From Sporothrix humicola (lineage: Eukaryota; Ascomycota; Sordariomycetes; Ophiostomatales; Ophiostomataceae), in NCBI GenBank assembly GCA_021396245.1, contig WNYE01000092.1, forward strand, positions 1 through 64,000: a DNA stretch of 64,000 nucleotides, written 5' to 3'. Shown here piece after piece: positions 22,961-33,678 of this stretch. Position numbers and translations under genes: made by a program. The notes below the pieces were generated by a model. That model did no database searches and was not told the DNA's origin. It saw only the letters and a program-made list of their open reading frames with translations. Positions within the stretch are counted from its first letter, which is position 1. Each line of letters starts with the position of its first letter.

Positions 22961-25468
22961 TTATAGTTCATGCAGAGACCCTCGCCGCGAAGACCTTGTG
23001 TTGTGGCGGTGGTCGGTGTCGTCGTCGAGGTGGCCAAAGGTGTTGTTACTGCCCGTATTTGTGTTTGCGTTTGTTGTATCCGCGGCAATGACGTCAATGT
23101 TCAGGGCGAGCGTGCCCGGCGTGTCGTGCTTGCTTGCGGTGTGGCTGTCTGCGACGGAGGGCGCGACTGCTGCCGGTGTGCTATGGTAGTCCCGCAGCGC
23201 CGACACGATCTCGAGCTCGCGGGCGACGGACGGGCTCATGGGCGCGTACCGCTCCAGGATGCCAAAGGCGAAGAGGCGCCAGGACTCAAAGGTTGGTGGG
23301 ACGAGCGCTCTGAGCTCTGGGACGGGAGAGCGGTCTAGGGTGTGTAACAGCAAGAGCAGGCCAAAGAGCTGTGTGCATATGAAGAATTTGAGGTATAGAC
23401 AGTCCGGGACGTTGAGGCACGGCCGGATGAGGGAACACCAGCGGATGGCACAGGCTAGCGCATCACGGCACTTGTCAAAGTCGCTCGGGGACATCCAGTC
23501 GGGGTGGTGGAGGGCGCGATGCAGCAAAGGTCGCCGCAAATGGTAGCGGGCGATGCAGTAGCGGGCCTGGAGCCAGGGGACCACAAAGACGTTGGCCGGC
23601 GTGACGGGGGCATCAAAAGTAGCGGCCGGGTCGGCATAGCGGTGGCTGTTGTCGTCTTCCCACTGTAGATAGTTGGGAAGCTGGGCGCGCCACTGTTCGA
23701 GCTGGTGGGTGAGCTCGTCTTCTAGAGCTTGTGGCGGGTAGTCGGAGCGGGCCATGGTGGTGGCTTGTGAAGCGGCCTCGATGGTCTGGCCCGACGCCAG
23801 GGCTTTTCCGCGGTTCGCAAACAGACTGTCGCAGAGGCGTGTGAGAATGATGCGGTGGGCGATTTGCGACAAAAAGTGGTAGTGGCAGAAGGCGTCCTGC
23901 TCTTCTTCCTGGGAGACGTGCTGGCCGTTGAGGGAGGCCGCGCCGCCGATGCCGTTGCCGAGACCAGAACTCAAAGACGCAAACGACGACACACCCGGGA
24001 ACTCGACAAACTTTGGGAGGGGCACGCGGTCTTCATAATTGAGAAGATTGGAGACGGGGACATCCAGCTCTTGCGTCAAGACAGCCTCAAACATGGCCGT
24101 AATCCAAAACAGGCGCGCCTGCATGTCCATGGTCCATTCGTCGCAGTCCTTGGGCGCACAGGCCCAGAAGCTCGTGCAGCACGAGGCGGCGCGGCTCACG
24201 TGGGCCCACCAGTCAAAGGGGCGGATGAGCTGCGAGTAAAAGAGGCCGCACAGCAAGTGGTACTGGCAGGCCTGTAGACTGCTGTCGCAGCCGAGCATGC
24301 CGATGCGCTTGCGGGCTTCGTTAAAGAACACAAGGCCGTCGTCCCATGCATCGTCGTCGTCAATGGCGGCTGTACTGCCTCGGTGTTCGTAGGGCGATGT
24401 CATCGCGTTGGCGTCGACAATTCCTGCTTCTCGCAACGCTTTCTTGCCCAAGACACCCAGTGCCATGGTCACGAGTACAATGCAGCTCTCCATGTTGATG
24501 CCAAAGCCAGTGCCAATGGCCACCCCTAGACTGTGCTGGCTGAACAGCCGTCGATCCAAGATGGGGTTGCCCAGGTTGAACGTTGTAAAGTACTTGTCGC
24601 CGAGATCCTTAATGACGGCGACGTTGAGCTGGGCCAGCCAGTTGTCTCCGCCGTTGTGGGTGGATGAGTGTAGTGGGGGGAACGGTAGGGGTGGCCGTCG
24701 ATGTTCGAGGATGGTGGCGGCGGCAGCATCGTAGACATATGCACTGTCTTGCGATGTGTTGTTATGGTGCAGAAAGCTGTGGTTGTTGCTGCTGCTGGTG
24801 ACGCCGCTTTTCTGCAGCAAGTCGCGGATGGCTGGCCAGTTGGCAAGCTGTCGGATGGGGTATTGGATAACGGGGACGTGTCGTCGTCGAGCGGGATGGG
24901 GGTGTGTATGAGGGAAGGATGATGGACTGGCCGCGGACAGCAGGGCGTGCAGTCCATCGCGGCTTTGTGTGCTGCCGGCCGGCGATGCAAGGTCGACGGC
25001 CGTCGGCTGGTTGCTCGTGTTGCTGAACCGCCGGTCGCGAGAGAAGATGGCAGATGGTGATGGCATGGCCATGGTTGCCGATGAAGGAGGCGCCGGTGCC
25101 GAAAGCGCCGGGGCGGGCTGTGACCCCGACGCCGCCACCGACCCATTCCTTGCTCGCTTCCGTCTCTTCTCGTCGTCACTTTCGTCTTCACTGCCCCCTC
25201 GCTGGTGTCCCTCTTCAATCTTGGCTTCAATCCGCTGAAGCGTGTTAAAGATCATGCCCAGCGACACCTCGTTCTTGGTCGCCTTGCGCTCCGCATACTT
25301 GCACTCGAGCCCGCCAGCGCGACACAGCCCGCACGGGTGCCCGCCATCGCAACGCGTCTTTTTCTGGCGGCATATCTCGCACGCCTGCCGCGCGATAAAC
25401 AAACGTTGACGTTTGGGCGCCACGGTCTCATCGATTTCCGGGGCGTCGGTGCCCCAGACGGCCTGCAT
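22961..25468 (-). CDS. Zn2Cys6 (GAL4-type) transcription factor
   Basis: Intronless, 835 residues from the ATG at 25468 (MQAVWGTDA); the frame extends upstream but with no ATG. Zinc cluster Cys30, 33, 40, 46, 49 and 56 in the order C-x2-C-x6-C-x5-C-x2-C-x6-C, followed by a linker and short heptad-like helix (MIFNTLQRIEAKIEEG) for dimer formation. The centre and C-terminal half match the fungal-specific transcription factor (middle homology) region, including YFTTFNLGNPILD and SCIVLVTMALG, a layout typical of regulators of carbon use or secondary metabolism. Ser/Pro/Ala-rich disordered stretches flank it. It may regulate the neighbouring dehydrogenases and transporter, which is inference from position only. 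Confidence 0.92.
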   Translation of the reverse strand: MQAVWGTDAPEIDETVAPKRQRLFIARQACEICRQKKTRCDGGHPCGLCRAGGLECKYAERKATKNEVSLGMIFNTLQRIEAKIEEGHQRGGSEDESDDEKRRKRARNGSVAASGSQPAPALSAPAPPSSATMAMPSPSAIFSRDRRFSNTSNQPTAVDLASPAGSTQSRDGLHALLSAASPSSFPHTHPHPARRRHVPVIQYPIRQLANWPAIRDLLQKSGVTSSSNNHSFLHHNNTSQDSAYVYDAAAATILEHRRPPLPFPPLHSSTHNGGDNWLAQLNVAVIKDLGDKYFTTFNLGNPILDRRLFSQHSLGVAIGTGFGINMESCIVLVTMALGVLGKKALREAGIVDANAMTSPYEHRGSTAAIDDDDAWDDGLVFFNEARKRIGMLGCDSSLQACQYHLLCGLFYSQLIRPFDWWAHVSRAASCCTSFWACAPKDCDEWTMDMQARLFWITAMFEAVLTQELDVPVSNLLNYEDRVPLPKFVEFPGVSSFASLSSGLGNGIGGAASLNGQHVSQEEEQDAFCHYHFLSQIAHRIILTRLCDSLFANRGKALASGQTIEAASQATTMARSDYPPQALEDELTHQLEQWRAQLPNYLQWEDDNSHRYADPAATFDAPVTPANVFVVPWLQARYCIARYHLRRPLLHRALHHPDWMSPSDFDKCRDALACAIRWCSLIRPCLNVPDCLYLKFFICTQLFGLLLLLHTLDRSPVPELRALVPPTFESWRLFAFGILERYAPMSPSVARELEIVSALRDYHSTPAAVAPSVADSHTASKHDTPGTLALNIDVIAADTTNANTNTGSNNTFGHLDDDTDHRHNTRSSRRGSLHEL

Positions 25469-26712
25469 GATGGAGAGAGGAGAACCAGCCGCCAGCTGGT
25501 TCGTCAATTGAGGACGGTGGAAATAAAGCAATTGGTCTCCAGTGTGTCCCTCAATCTGCCTACATTGCTATGCAGGTATCCAGTTCCCCGGTATCCCCAG
25601 TGTTTCTGTCTGGTGTGGTGTTTTGCCGTATTGATTGGCGTTATCTACCGCTGTTGTCAACTCTCCCCGGTGGTGTTGTTGTCGCTGTTGTGTCGTGTTG
25701 ATGCTCGCCTACTCCTTTTGGAGATGATTCATGGAGTTGCACAGGTCGCCCCGGCCGGGGCTCCAGTTTATATGTAAGATTTCGTGTCGCATTTTGAGGG
25801 GAACATGTTCTCCACTTTTTGGTTGGTGCACATGTCTAGTCACGTGCAGATGTCGACACAATACGATACTCCTTCCTCTTTCAACCACATGCGAACGAAC
25901 ACACCAGCAAGGAAAATGTTCTCCTTTTCTTGCACAGCGTATTCATTCTTGTGCCTCGACCCTTGCTCACCGCCGGGCCCTAAGTTTACTTCCTCACCTC
26001 GATTGCGGCTCCGACGTGCAGGCTCCTTCGCCGGCCACACCTCTCAAGTGCCTCACCTCGACAACGATCGACGCGACGGCATGCGACAATTCAAGAAGCG
26101 GCATTCGTCTTTCACCTTCGTCATGGGGGCAATTGGTCAATGCCAACAATATCGAAATGTAAGTTGAAGAGATCATCGGTGACTTGGTAGTCTGACCTGA
26201 CTGCAATACAATCAAGCTTGCCCTACCCCCTAGACCAAATACATGTTACTAACAGAACACAGGATCTTCTTGTCTGCTACTAACCGGATTGCACTGTCGA
26301 GACTAGGACTGTGCCGAAGTTCTAGGCGATAAGCAAAGTGCATTTCGATGGAGGTATTACTGATGACATGGCGTTCATAACCCTTCTCATGGCGGATTAT
26401 TTACCATCCAACTCTGGTCTTCGATATACCAACTCGCCCAAGAATCACAAAATCTCCATGCAAAACGAGTACAAACACTCTGAGATTCAAGCCATGGCGT
26501 CCAGGTTGAATTCGATGCCATGTACGACTGACTCGAAACGGCTGATATTGCACATTGTTTGAAAGGTGAATGGTATGAGTGGTCAATTATTAAGTATTAA
26601 CAGAAATGCTGTCTATTTCTAGGAACAAAACATGAAAGGAAGCGAAGAACTCCATCCATCACCGACAAACACCCTCTTTTGTACATATCGACACTGTCCC
26701 GGCCGCAGGAGC
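25469..26712. other. Intergenic region
   Basis: About 1.2 kb holding the promoter of the Zn2Cys6 gene and the 3' flank of the secreted Ser-rich gene. Several short frames lack support. No gene seen. Confidence 0.55.
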
Positions 26713-27498
26713 TTAGGCGGGAGCAACCGTCACAGTGATGGGCTCCGAGACTGGCGCTGGCGCCTTGGGCTTGCACGGGTTCTTGGGCGGGGGCGTGACG
26801 ACGGCAGACGCGGAGGAGGAGACGGACGACGAGACGGACGAGACGGACGAGACGGACGACACGGACGACACGGCAGAAGACGACGCAGAGGGCGACACGA
26901 CCGACGACGACGGCGACGTGCACTGCTCGTGGGTCAGCGGCATCTGGATGTTGTCGAGCCGCACCTGCACATTGCTGTTGTCGCAGCGCCACAGGAGGTA
27001 GACCGTGACGGGATCCAGGGGCGGCATCGAGCCGCGCGACCACGTGAGGCTGCCCGAATGCCAGGAAAAGTCGGCATAGGCGTTAACGGGGAACGCCTGC
27101 TGGGGCGACAGGTACTGCCAGCCGTTCTGGGCGACGCCAAAGTAGCAGTTGCCGTTCTGGTCGCTGTCGTCGCCGTACAGGAACAGGTAGTCAAACGAGA
27201 TCGTGTACGACTTGCCGGACTGAATGCCCGTGACGGCCTGTGACAGGTAGCACCAGGAGGTCGTGACGGAGGCGGCGTAAAAGTGGACGCCGTCGGGCGC
27301 CGTGCCCTGGAAGACCTGGCCGCCGACGCCGCCGCCGTTGATGTTCCCCTCGGTCCAGCTGGTCAGGTCGCCGGTCTCAAATGACGGGTTGGAGAAAACA
27401 TTGGGGGTGTCGGTGACCGTGGAGCAGACAGCTGGAGCGGCAGCCGCGGAAGTGGCCAGCAGGCCGAGGGCCAGGCCGGCGTACGAGAAGGAGCGCAT
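26713..27498 (-). CDS. Secreted Ser-rich protein with carbohydrate-binding-like domain
   Basis: Intronless, 261 residues from the ATG at 27498 (MRSFSYAGL). Signal peptide at about 1-20. Residues 25-190 look like a galactose-binding-type beta sandwich (CBM4/9-like): an N-terminal PSFETGDLTSW block, central YTISFDYLF, and a closing VRLDNIQM. A Ser/Val/Ala stalk (about 195-235, built from 9-bp DNA repeats encoding VSS) follows, then a Pro/Lys-rich end with one Cys. No GPI-anchor signal is obvious. Probably a wall-associated or extracellular glycoprotein. A relative with the same domain order lies at 36089-37115. Domain call is from pattern only; no catalytic residues are implied. Confidence 0.82.
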   Translation of the reverse strand: MRSFSYAGLALGLLATSAAAAPAVCSTVTDTPNVFSNPSFETGDLTSWTEGNINGGGVGGQVFQGTAPDGVHFYAASVTTSWCYLSQAVTGIQSGKSYTISFDYLFLYGDDSDQNGNCYFGVAQNGWQYLSPQQAFPVNAYADFSWHSGSLTWSRGSMPPLDPVTVYLLWRCDNSNVQVRLDNIQMPLTHEQCTSPSSSVVSPSASSSAVSSVSSVSSVSSVSSSVSSSASAVVTPPPKNPCKPKAPAPVSEPITVTVAPA

Positions 27499-30171
27499 GT
27501 TGATGGTGAGAAGTAAAACGAGAAAAAAACGAGCGTGGTGGACTTTGTCACTATGGTCGAGATGAATTTCAGACAACTGAAGTTGAAAAAGAAGAAGAAG
27601 ATAAAAGAAGGAAGAAGGAAAAAGGAAAAGGTAAAAAAAAATGGGAATCCTCTTACCCTCTTCCCCTTTTGATCAAAAACAAGCCCATTTCTTCGACGAA
27701 AATTGAGTCCCGTCATGGCCTAGACCAGACGACAGCTGCCCCAGATTCATATTGACCGCGATTTCGAATCCGTCCCAAAAATCAATAATGCCGTCTCTGG
27801 AGGGAAAGGTCAAATTCGCTTCAGCAGCCCAGACGCCTCTGAGCGCCACTGTTTTTGGTGTGATTTTGCCCAAAAGGGTAATTATTATTGACGCCAAGAC
27901 CTTTCCCCTGCCTAACGGGTGGTGAAAGTCCACTGAAAGACCGCCCCAGAAGAGCCTGGACCACAATAAGGTGTGGTGGCAGATCTTGGCATTCGGCCCC
28001 ACCCGCAAACGCCTCCGCCACAAAAACGTGGACGACGATGAAAACAGCAACGACAAAAACATAAAGATCCGTGTAGCCTCTATTGAACTGTTGACATCAG
28101 ATGCCAGTTTGTTGTCGCATCCGCGATGACGCGACGGGGAAGTAAGAGGGGGTCAGCATCCAGGAAGCGTAGTAGCTGCCCTCTTTATGCCATGTCATCA
28201 TCCGATGATGTGAAGGTGCACACGCTGTGCAACATTATGGACGCTCGTTTTGAAAATGATCTTGACCACGGTGATGGAGTAAATGTTGTTTGTTTAAAAG
28301 AGCCCATCAAGAGAAAAAAAAATAAAAGAAAGGAAAAGAAAAAAAAAAACCAAAGTCGTATGTACAACTTTGCTCCGGGTGGGAGAAATGGCGTTTAATA
28401 CGTAAAATTTTTAAATCGTCATACTAATTTTTTAAATTTAAATAAAACAGCTGTGCGTCAACACAAGCTGCTTCGGATCTGACTGTTCTAACGCGGCAGT
28501 TCTTATTCTAGCTACCAGATACTTGAACCCTTAAGAAGGGCCGGCCCGACGATTGTCCTTGCTCTAAAGGTATGTTCTTCTTATCGTCGTCTACAAACCC
28601 TGACTTGAGGCAAGCTATTAAACGTAGTTACAAGTGCACGCTATTTTGATGTTTTGTTTTGAGTTTTTTTCTTATTCTCCATTGGTCGAGACTGACACTA
28701 GGGTGGCGGTGTCATTTAGGCTTCTGCACGAACACACACGAGTCATACTGCTCAGTAACGACCAATATGGAGATGACAGACAACGGCCCATGTAGTCTGG
28801 AGTTCTTTCTAGAGCTCGAACGACCTGGAAACGTCTTCGACGTGGATGCCGGATGATGGAAATCATGAATATATGCGAATATATATGACCCGATTCAAAG
28901 CCGTCACGTCGTCCTATTAGATGAGATCTCTTTAATAACATAACCAGTGCCTTGCCGATAGTATCTGCCCAAGCCGAATGGCATAGGACTTCTCACATGT
29001 TTTCAGTAAATGTAGGTCACAAGTCACAGGAATGTTTATTCCTGACGTACATGCATCATATTCCTATGTTGAAGGAGGAGCTGCTCCGACAGTATGGACT
29101 GTGCGGTATGAGCCGCATAATCAGTGCATCATCATAGAACAGGAAATGTGTTTTTCTTGCAAAATAAAAGTAAGCTATTACAAGGCTAGTGGCTAGAAGC
29201 GGAGTAACTACTATAGCAGAGTTTGTGTAAAGGAGTTGAGGCCCGGGGTTGACACGTCATTTCCAACAGAGTTTGCGGCACCATCCAGCCCTCCGTTACG
29301 TCACGACCAAAACAGGAAGTTTGCTCCTGCAATACGAATAATCTATGCTTCTTAGAAGCGGATGAGTAGACTTGGGGTATTGTCCATGAAAGCCGGTGGG
29401 CAATAAATGTCAAAAAGATTCGGTCATCCCAATTATGCTGGATAATTTCTTGCAATCAAGTGCCGATGATTTCCTGCATTGAGCCTTTGTTAACAACCTC
29501 GGCTGCGTAAGGCGTGTCTTGTACTTGGACCTTTTGTCTCTCGCGAGGCTGGAATCTACAAGGCTGCCATATATTTTGCCTTGTGATGCTATGAGTCTAG
29601 TCATGGATATAAAAATTTGATCAGATGTTTCATTTTAACTCCGAGGTAACCGTTTTTCTCCCATACTATTGGGTACGCAAAGGATGGATTGCGGAACGAA
29701 GCGGCTCTACGAAGCTTTATTTGCATCTAACACGTTCTTGGAAAATTCAAAACAACCATGACGAGGCCACAGTAACGCGATGGTCATCACAGCCCTAATA
29801 TACAGTAACGCCACACACAATGAAATAAAAAATTGATACAAAACTACCGTGTCCTCTCTTCAAAACCTATTTATTCTTCTTCACTTTTCCTCTTCAACTT
29901 CTTTTTTTCTCCTTCTTTATTTTTCCTCGTTTATTTCCCATTATTTTTGACAGTTCCTTCCTTTTTTGTTGATTCCTTCCTTTCTTGAAAGTTCCTTCCT
30001 TACTTGAAAGTTCCTTCCTTACTTGAAAGTTCCTTCCTTTCCTGGCGGTGGCTTCCTTTCTTGATGGTTCCTTCCGTCCTTGTCTGGTCCTTCCGTTCTT
30101 GATTGATCCTTCCCCACAGCAAACTTTTCCCCCATGGTCTGTTTCTATCGCAACCTCTCGAATATCACGAC
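27499..30171. other. Intergenic region
   Basis: About 2.7 kb. It starts with the promoter of the secreted gene, which has a purine-rich run, and includes an A-rich run at 28312-28350 and an AT-rich segment at 28400-28450. No gene is supported; the 19-bp repeat at its right end is listed separately. Confidence 0.5.
29951..30110. repeat. Pyrimidine-rich minisatellite
   Basis: Units based on GTTCCTTCCTTACTTGAAA (19 bp), near-perfect between about 29987 and 30040 and degenerate outside, on a strongly pyrimidine-rich plus strand. It lies just upstream of the orphan gene starting at 30172. The strand asymmetry could favour triplex (H-DNA) structure. Confidence 0.75.
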
Positions 30172-32271
30172 ATGAACCCGTTAATAAAGTCCAACAATAT
30201 CCAACCTCCAAGCATCGTTTACGACAAAAGTCACCGCCTACCTCTTCTCCTCGCCTATCTTCTTTCCATTTCCGGGCTCTACATCTATTCCATAGAAATG
30301 GAACCAGCGCCTGATGATAACAATCTGGGTGCCGGCGAACACGAGTTCGTCCTCGTCGTCCATGGTGAACCGCCACCTCGTCCAGCCCAAGAAGTCCCAT
30401 CAGAGACGCCTCCATCTGATACAGCTCCATCAGAGGCATTTCCATCAGAGGCACCACCTGAAGAGGCACCACCTGAAGAGCTGCCTTTGCGACATATCTT
30501 TCGGGCCCTTCCTCCTCCGCCGCCATCCCCGCCGCTTCCATCCAACACGCCGGGGCAAAGGCAACCGCCAAACGTCCTCGACCGTCCCAAGCCAGAACGC
30601 AGTTGGAAGCCAAGTGATCACAAAATCTCCGAGAACACAAAGGCGCGTGGGCTTAGCCGTGAGGAAATCCAGCAGCGGGGCGCCGCTCCTCATCCTGACG
30701 ACAGCTATGATAGCGATGACGGTGATGACGACGATGTCGGCGATGACAACGATGACAACGATGGCAACAATGGCAACGTCGGTGACAATGGCCACGATTA
30801 CTTTTACCTCAACGTTTACAACGACAACACTTCCGCCCTAGTGGGCGACAGACATGATGCAAGTCTGCCGGGAGTCGCAGAACTGAATGCGCTGCGGATC
30901 GCCCACACAACAAACGTGGGGGCTAGGGATGTCGACTGCGCAATGGAGTATGCCACAAAATGCATACACCGTCTCGTCATGGAAATGTATCACATGGAGA
31001 TGCGGAAGAGGGCAAAGAGGGAGATGGGGTGGATGGAGGTGGGCGCGGTCGACAACGTTCGATACATGGGGCCAAGCATGGATGAGTCCAAAGATGTAGA
31101 CATGGACGATGCCGTCGAAGACGAGACTCTAGAAGAAAAGAGCGAGAGACTTGTTTATGCCGAACTGTCTCACGAGGCCATGGTCCGCGCGGCGAGCCAG
31201 ATTTGCTCGAGCCCCCACACCTGCACCTGCAATGCCGGCCAACCCCGATCCGTCGACGAAGACATTGCCAGGATCGAAGACATCATGCCAATCCACGCAT
31301 TTGTTCTCGAGGTCCTGCTGGGCAACGTCTATGCACACATGAGGATGGCGGGGCGTGTCGCTGCCAAAGCCTTTACGTTTCACCAGTTAGCCGGTGGCGA
31401 AGGCGAGGCTCTCGCTGTGGAAGGCGAAAACTTCCAGGCTGTCCTTGAGATGGACCACCGAGTTCGAAAGCGGCAGGCCGCGATCGACCGCGGCGAAGCG
31501 CAAGCGCAGGCGGCCGCCGAGGAGGCGAGGGTTGGAACCGAGGTTGAGACTGACAACGGCTTTGAGCTTCTCCAGCCATATTTTGAGTCGTCTTTCGAGC
31601 GCGGCGGATACAGCCCCACCCTGCCGGACAACCCGAAACTAAACCCCGGCTTCTGGCAGTATGGCGATTTCGACAACCCCGACTATTTCATGAATAAAGG
31701 GTATCCTTGTGGAAAATGGTACACCAGCCAGCATGTTAAAGACGATGCCATCCGGGCCAAGAAAGCTGCGCGGCTTGTCGATATTCTCCAAGTCAAGGCA
31801 CTCCTTGTGGAATTTGGTCGCAGTAGCGGAGAAAAGCGCTACCGGTACCTGAAGACCCTTGGCAATACCAACACGATGCGCTACCCCAACTACATGTCCC
31901 CCCAAAATCTGTACAACCGCTTTGCCGATGCCGCCGACGAGATGTATCTGGTGGCGCTCAACATCGAGAAACTGCTGCAGGCGGCGGTTTTACTGTTGAA
32001 GGACTGCAAGATGCGCGGGGAAAACGCGGATTTGGGCGCAGGCTGGGCACACTGGGGCAACAACAACCCGTATATCCCCCAGATCGTCGACGAAATCAAC
32101 GCGGTGGCGCACAAAGTCCGCTTGTCCGATGCCTTTTGTGAGGCCGAAAAGGCAATCATGGAGATCGAGGCGGTTTGCAAGGACTTGAGAGACCCCTTTA
32201 CCCTGTCGAAAAGGACGAGCGAGACGCCCGTTGGGGGCCTTATCAGACTAGTACCCGTGCAGAATCATTAG
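30172..32271 (+). CDS. Orphan acidic protein
   Basis: Intronless, 699 residues from the ATG at 30172 (MNPLIKSNN) or 657 from the ATG at 30298 (MEPAPDDNN). With the upstream start there is one hydrophobic segment (about 24-42), a possible signal anchor. Next come a Pro/Glu/Ser-rich repeat-like stretch (about 66-122), an Asp/Gly/Asn run (about 176-209) and a helical, charged C-terminal half. The last 180 residues look the most ordered, with aromatic blocks such as FWQYGDFDNPDYFM and GWAHWGNNNPYIPQI. I do not recognise a family and propose no function. GC-rich coding bias over 2.1 kb argues that it is a real gene. Neighbours are non-coding repeats and decayed genes, so it may belong to an accessory block. 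Confidence 0.65.
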   Translation: MNPLIKSNNIQPPSIVYDKSHRLPLLLAYLLSISGLYIYSIEMEPAPDDNNLGAGEHEFVLVVHGEPPPRPAQEVPSETPPSDTAPSEAFPSEAPPEEAPPEELPLRHIFRALPPPPPSPPLPSNTPGQRQPPNVLDRPKPERSWKPSDHKISENTKARGLSREEIQQRGAAPHPDDSYDSDDGDDDDVGDDNDDNDGNNGNVGDNGHDYFYLNVYNDNTSALVGDRHDASLPGVAELNALRIAHTTNVGARDVDCAMEYATKCIHRLVMEMYHMEMRKRAKREMGWMEVGAVDNVRYMGPSMDESKDVDMDDAVEDETLEEKSERLVYAELSHEAMVRAASQICSSPHTCTCNAGQPRSVDEDIARIEDIMPIHAFVLEVLLGNVYAHMRMAGRVAAKAFTFHQLAGGEGEALAVEGENFQAVLEMDHRVRKRQAAIDRGEAQAQAAAEEARVGTEVETDNGFELLQPYFESSFERGGYSPTLPDNPKLNPGFWQYGDFDNPDYFMNKGYPCGKWYTSQHVKDDAIRAKKAARLVDILQVKALLVEFGRSSGEKRYRYLKTLGNTNTMRYPNYMSPQNLYNRFADAADEMYLVALNIEKLLQAAVLLLKDCKMRGENADLGAGWAHWGNNNPYIPQIVDEINAVAHKVRLSDAFCEAEKAIMEIEAVCKDLRDPFTLSKRTSETPVGGLIRLVPVQNH

Positions 32272-33269
32272 AAAATTCCCACATGACCTACATTTTCATG
32301 ATTCAAACGGGTATCGTGGGTGATTATTCAGACAATGACGTCGTCCTTAAGTTTAACCTTAACAGGGACATCCGTGTTAATGACAATAATTACCTAATCG
32401 GGTAGTGCCTGATTGCCTGTGCCTGATTGCCTGGCATCTAGGCTCATTCTGGGCGCCAGGCATTCGGCACTCCCAAGAAACTGCCTGTAAGCCAGAAGAC
32501 TGCAGGCAGCCGACCTGGATGTTGGATTTCCTTCTCGCTTTTTTTTTTTCGTTTTGATATTCTTCCCCTTCTCGCCTCTTTTTCTGTTTGGTCTTTCCCT
32601 TGGTCTTTCTTTTGCTTGCACACTCTTTCCTTGCCCTTTTCGCTTGATATCCTTTTCTTCCTAGACTTTGTTTTGTTTTATACCCTGCCCTGGTTTAAGC
32701 CCGCTGTTTACTTTGAATCCTCTTGTTATATCCTTATTGTTTTGTTGTTTGATACACCCTTTGGAACACAATCCACAAATTCTACCCCTCCGCAAAAAAG
32801 GCCTAAAATCCCGAAACAAAACCTGTTCAAAAACATCCCGAAAAAAAAACCCAGCTCTTCAAGTAAGGCACGCAAAGAATACAGATTAATGCGAGGATGT
32901 GCTGTTGTGACGGTAAAATAAGGTGGACTTCGTCGCCGCTTTTTACTTTTTGTCTTATATTGGCTCTTTCGTAGTGTATGTATGAGGCGGAATAAGAGGC
33001 GTTATAATAATAGCTTTATTTATAAGGCGAACAATATACCTTTAGGTGGGTGTACAACTATATACAGTACTTCAGTTGGAATAAAGCAAAGTCAAATAAG
33101 AAGACGATAGAAATTAAAAGTTAGAAGCCCAGTCGACTTCCCGCCGGCGGGGGGGGGGTCAAAGCCTCACCGTTCCTCAATACTCGCAACCGTGCCGTGT
33201 TCTCATCTCCAGCCCGCTCAAAACTGTGAATCAGGCCCAGCCACGAATCTTCTTGTTTGACTGCACGAG
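32272..33269. other. Intergenic region
   Basis: About 1 kb. It has a short duplicated TGCCTGATTGCCTG-type motif with an inverted GCCTGGC/GCCAGGC pair at about 32407-32465, T-rich runs, and a G10 run near 33148. No gene seen. Confidence 0.5.
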
Positions 33270-33460
33270 TCAGAAACGTGGACTTCTAACACTACCGCAA
33301 CCTGCTGGACATTATCGACAAGCTTCGCTCCTAAGATCTCGACCGCTATATCGACTTTCCTCAGATCATTGTTTGTAGCGACCAGTCGTCTGGCAAGAGT
33401 TCCGTGCTCCTCTGCTGCTGGTGACCAATTCTACCTGCATTTTGTAAAAGTGGCTGTAAA
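33270..33460 (+). pseudogene. Remnant of a dynamin-like (Mx-type) GTPase gene
   Basis: Frame from 33302 reads LLDIIDKLRS, a TAA stop at 33332, then DLDRYIDFPQIIVC and SDQSSGKSSVL, ending at a TGA at 33422. This matches the start of the fungal dynamin GTPase domain (helix with IDKLR, then P-loop G-D-Q-S-S-G-K-S-S), with the first P-loop Gly changed to Ser. Another stop lies upstream at about 33287. The next block appears shifted by one base (AAGDQF after 33410). The remaining several hundred codons of a dynamin are not visible downstream. A clearly dead gene fragment in a gene-poor stretch. Confidence 0.75.
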
Positions 33461-33678
33461 AGACACACGGCAAGCCACCCGTAGTTAGAGAATGAAGTAA
33501 CGCATATGGTGCCGGTCGAGTCACTTATTTCCATCTCTTACGTAACTGTCCAACCTGTCTTGTTTTTTGAATACCTAACCAAGTTATATACACGATTTCC
33601 GCTTTGGGTATCAATCTAGTCGCGGTATCGTACAGTCCTATTCACGTCCCACCTCCCACACTGCAAGTCCTATAAGTC

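Noticed and set aside
29894..30640. 248-codon minus-strand frame
   Set aside because: Its C-terminal half is the translated minisatellite (Lys/Gly/Arg/Glu strings) and the rest is antisense to the orphan gene.
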